A stretch of DNA of 64,000 nt from Cyanophora paradoxa (taxonomy: Eukaryota; Glaucocystophyceae; Cyanophorales; Cyanophoraceae), in assembly GCA_004431415.1 (NCBI GenBank), contig QPMI01000408.1:806001-870000 (forward strand), written 5' to 3'. The notes beneath the pieces are model-generated. The model was not told where the DNA came from. It searched no databases and saw only the letters and a program-made list of their open reading frames with translations. The translations under genes and the position numbers were made by a program. How positions within the stretch are numbered: the first letter of the stretch is position 1; each line of letters opens with the position of its first letter. This document shows, in pieces, positions 62,501 to 64,000 of the stretch.

Positions 62501-63024
62501 TCATGACCGATACCGACTCGTTGTATTATGTGATTGAAACCCAGGACATCTACAAGGATATGAATGAAGATTCGCATTGGTTTGATCAATCCGATTATAG
62601 CAAATCACACATTAGCTACAACCCAAAGAATAAGAAAGTTCCCGGTTTATTCAAAGACGACAGCACTGATTATCTTGTTACAGGGTTTGCAGGAATCAAG
62701 CCGAAGGCATACTCTTACGAGAAAGAGTTAAATGTTAAGGCTCTTGGTCTCGATGTGGATGGGGAGAAGAAAACTGTTAAAAAGTTGAAGGGAGTTCAGA
62801 GGTCAGTAGTGCAGAACAAGTTAGTGTTCCAGCAATACTACAACACTGTCATGCATCCTATGAATGAGCAAGAGCCAGTAACAGTTAGAGGCTTCCGATC
62901 AAAGAACCACGAGGTAACAACGCAGGAAATGAAGAAACGGGCATTTAATGCGCTCGATACTAAGAGGTATCTTTGTGATGATCTCTACAATACTCTTGCG
63001 ATTGGACACTATCGCTCGCGTTAG
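59506..63024 (+). CDS. polB: Protein-primed family B DNA polymerase (Polinton type)
   Basis: It replicates the linear viral genome using a terminal protein primer (family knowledge). It has 1172 aa. The N-terminal region has INPRNDDQKCFAWAVTIGLH, the Polinton-type D-x-K-C-F box, then a zinc finger (HFCKACLRGF...HIRYNKC). Exonuclease motifs are Exo I with D339 and E341 (VGDFECIL), Exo II FHNLKSYDGHYI and Exo III YLATDVALLAD. Between Exo I and II lies an endonuclease-VII-like zinc module (CYLCG ... VRDHDHITGKYLG ... CNTCN, residues ~440-480). Polymerase motif A is DANNLYGKAM (D743), motif B NSVFGKTMENVRKR (N905) and motif C TDTDS (D1002, D1004). All catalytic residues are present and the frame is intact. 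Confidence 0.95.
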   Translation: MEKPRTNKIKSVHEFVDKRIGWNEYYDRFHNAVRERRGIKFHLTAKAVYKKKLTINGRWTGKYGFDTYTNITTRYYLILNDRQVKTNVDDSVDDLQEILESNPSGELETIIELQLQILTYQPIAGSSYIPLPKEIELKKAVINPRNDDQKCFAWAVTIGLHHHELSHKHRYDVKRYRKYENEFNWDSFEFPLKNNPREYERASKMVGRPINVYSLEKDEETKLLRVVPIHVCMDPSRQHETIDILVWGDEKSDTMHYGFISSLSRLIPSSHHGTTHFCKACLRGFTSERILENHIRYNKCYDRPNATVDTMPPSGSKIMWEDKKHVDKTVHHPIFIVGDFECILQNIDEKRGESTDVYQKHIPSGYKIMVIHKGEIIKQVLYRKQNAEDDDEVTTHFMDTLRKMESDLLDRLRTVEPMVMESCDKEDFKNSIACYLCGDEFGTKITDAKTGITYTPTKVRDHDHITGKYLGAACNTCNLKRRIQPKIPVVFHNLKSYDGHYILKALRNVNNPGGEIRCIAQNFEKFVAFDVGAYKFMDSLNFMASSLDSLVKNLSSENFKFTNEWCDSMKYTQEQRELLMKKGHFPYDYLDSLEKLNETQLPPKDAFYSKLNDTELSNEDYAHCTKVWNSFNCKTLGDYHDIYLATDVALLADVFNTFRDVCYDQYKIDPIHFVSAPHLSWYAMLKYTGVELEQLDDPEMYRFFEMGIRGGTSMISTRYGEANNPYMESYDPSKPTKYIMPWDANNLYGKAMSFKLPSGGFDWINDVENFDYMGFDAEGEQGATLEVDLEYPEHLHDLHNDLPLAPESLVVVSSMLSAKQLEMIGEEKLPEIRKLVPNLMDKKNYIVHIKNLQYYVKKGMRVTKVHRGVIFDQSEWLKSYIDFNTKLRTRAANDFEKDFYKLMNNSVFGKTMENVRKRSNIKLCSDPKKQLKHNGNPLLKTMKIINENLTALEFYKGSILLDKPIYVGQAILDLSKLIMYEFHYDYIMVKYGKDRARLLMTDTDSLYYVIETQDIYKDMNEDSHWFDQSDYSKSHISYNPKNKKVPGLFKDDSTDYLVTGFAGIKPKAYSYEKELNVKALGLDVDGEKKTVKKLKGVQRSVVQNKLVFQQYYNTVMHPMNEQEPVTVRGFRSKNHEVTTQEMKKRAFNALDTKRYLCDDLYNTLAIGHYRSR

Positions 63025-63066
63025 GGTCGCTTGCGTGCCGCAAACAAAAACCCAATAGATATATAA

Positions 63067-64000
63067 ATGGATCAGGTGCTAAGCTATACCAAATACCGAC
63101 AGAAACTGATAAATGATGGTGTTAAATTTGATGAGGAAGAACTACGGAAACGTTACAGAAACCAGGAAATTGAGCAGATCTTTAAGAAACCGAAGAAACA
63201 GAAGACATTTCTAAGAATCGTTGCCCCACCAAATTCGTTCCAGGTGGACGTTATCTTTTTCAAGAACTACAAAACGGGAAATAATGGGATCGATAGGATG
63301 ATGGGATTTATCGACATACTGAGTCGGAAGGCGTTTGTGTATCCTTTTAAAATGGGTGAGTCTAAAATCGATATTTTCAATCGGTTCAAGGTCGAAGCAG
63401 GTAGGGTGAGTGCAATCGCAGGTGATAATGAGTTTTCAGCTCAAATGTATCAGAAATGGTGCGAGGAGAACAATGTCACACTTTATACAGATGTAGCTAA
63501 GAATGACCACATAACAGTAGGTGATAAATTGGGGATTATTGATAGGTTCACAAGGACATTCAAGCAGTATTTAAGAAAGGCAATTGCATCAAGTGGAAAC
63601 CCTAAGTGGACAGACTACTACAAAGAGGTTCTCGCAACCTACAACAATAGCCCTCATACTTCTTTAAAGAATGATTCCCCCAATGCAGTGTATGGTAATA
63701 GAGACAAGGAGTCATTTATATATTTCCGCGATTCCATGCATAATAAAAGTATAAGAGAAGGCATGCCTGATGTTAAAGAGGGTGATTATGTTCGTGCTGT
63801 GACAGAGAAAAAGGTGTTTGATAAGGAGGGTGCACGATACAGTAAGCAGGTATACAAGGTAGCAGGTAAAGTAGGCAATCGATTTAAATTATTGGAGGAG
63901 AACGATGGAGAGACACCGAAAGAGGTGAGTAGGAACTTTAAGTTGAATGAGTTGCAAAAGGTAGATAAGGACGCAATTGTGAAAATTCCAACCCAGAAAC
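63067..64000 (+). CDS. RVE-type (retroviral-like) integrase, C-terminus beyond window
   Basis: It inserts the viral DNA into the host genome. It starts at 63067, 43 bp after the polymerase, with a TATATAA stretch just before the ATG, and 311 codons are visible. The catalytic core has Asp in FQVDVIFF, Asp in IAGDNEFS and, 39 residues on, LGIIDRFTRTFKQYL, where the third acidic residue is Asp instead of the usual Glu. The downstream part (DYVRAVTEKKVFDKEG, YKVAGKVGNRFKL) resembles the small beta-barrel/chromodomain-like tail of these integrases. It is cut only by the window edge. Confidence 0.85.
   Translation, partial: MDQVLSYTKYRQKLINDGVKFDEEELRKRYRNQEIEQIFKKPKKQKTFLRIVAPPNSFQVDVIFFKNYKTGNNGIDRMMGFIDILSRKAFVYPFKMGESKIDIFNRFKVEAGRVSAIAGDNEFSAQMYQKWCEENNVTLYTDVAKNDHITVGDKLGIIDRFTRTFKQYLRKAIASSGNPKWTDYYKEVLATYNNSPHTSLKNDSPNAVYGNRDKESFIYFRDSMHNKSIREGMPDVKEGDYVRAVTEKKVFDKEGARYSKQVYKVAGKVGNRFKLLEENDGETPKEVSRNFKLNELQKVDKDAIVKIPTQK

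Larger units (their letters stand above)
50150..64000. mobile_element. Integrated Polinton/Polinton-like virus (right end off window)
   Basis: From about 50150 the sequence becomes AT-rich and gene-dense without introns. It encodes the diagnostic set: protein-primed family B DNA polymerase, RVE integrase, FtsK/HerA-type packaging ATPase, double-jelly-roll major capsid protein and single-jelly-roll minor capsid protein. Host genes next to it have different composition and introns. The left terminal inverted repeat could not be defined because the other end is outside the window. A maturation protease was not found in the visible part. Confidence 0.85.

Overview
This window looks like GC-rich nuclear DNA of a unicellular eukaryote, most likely a microalga. 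A haptophyte-like host fits best, but that is an inference. The host genes have short introns of about 55-75 bp with GTGCG-type donors and some GC-AG introns. Their proteins are low-complexity and rich in Ala, Arg and Pro. No bacterial operons, ribosome binding sites, tRNA, rRNA or CRISPR were seen. The last 14 kb is AT-rich and belongs to an integrated Polinton/Polinton-like virus.

Layout. (1) 1-20391: a tyrosine-recombinase retrotransposon of the Ngaro/PAT type (copy 1), coding on the minus strand, with its left end outside the window. A 9.7-kb fold-back (giant inverted-repeat) transposon is nested in its gag region at 6088-15803. (2) 20369-22941: a long minus-strand reading frame of unknown function, cut by copy 1. 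(3) 22998-44306: a large intron-rich minus-strand host gene for a secreted protein built of fibronectin-III-like modules. Copy 2 of the same retrotransposon (26067-37429) lies in one of its introns. (4) 44307-48249: mainly repeats, no gene recognised. (5) 48250-50032: a minus-strand host gene with weak leucine-rich-repeat/F-box character. (6) About 50150-64000 (runs off the right edge): a Polinton-like virus with a zinc-ribbon protein, an unknown 333-aa protein, packaging ATPase, major and minor capsid proteins, a protein-primed family B DNA polymerase and an RVE-type integrase.

The viral genes form a morphogenesis block (MCP and ATPase on the minus strand, minor capsid divergent on the plus strand) followed by a replication/integration block. 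Three genes have CTTAAAGA 42-44 bp before the ATG and a fourth has it at 88 bp, which suggests a shared promoter element. Capsid genes lack it and share a short divergent region with a TATA-like box.

The two retrotransposon copies are almost identical and differ mostly by one base in G/C, A or T runs. The ATPase and minor capsid frame breaks can be bridged at base runs or by one-base changes. Some broken reading frames may therefore be long-read sequencing errors rather than decay.
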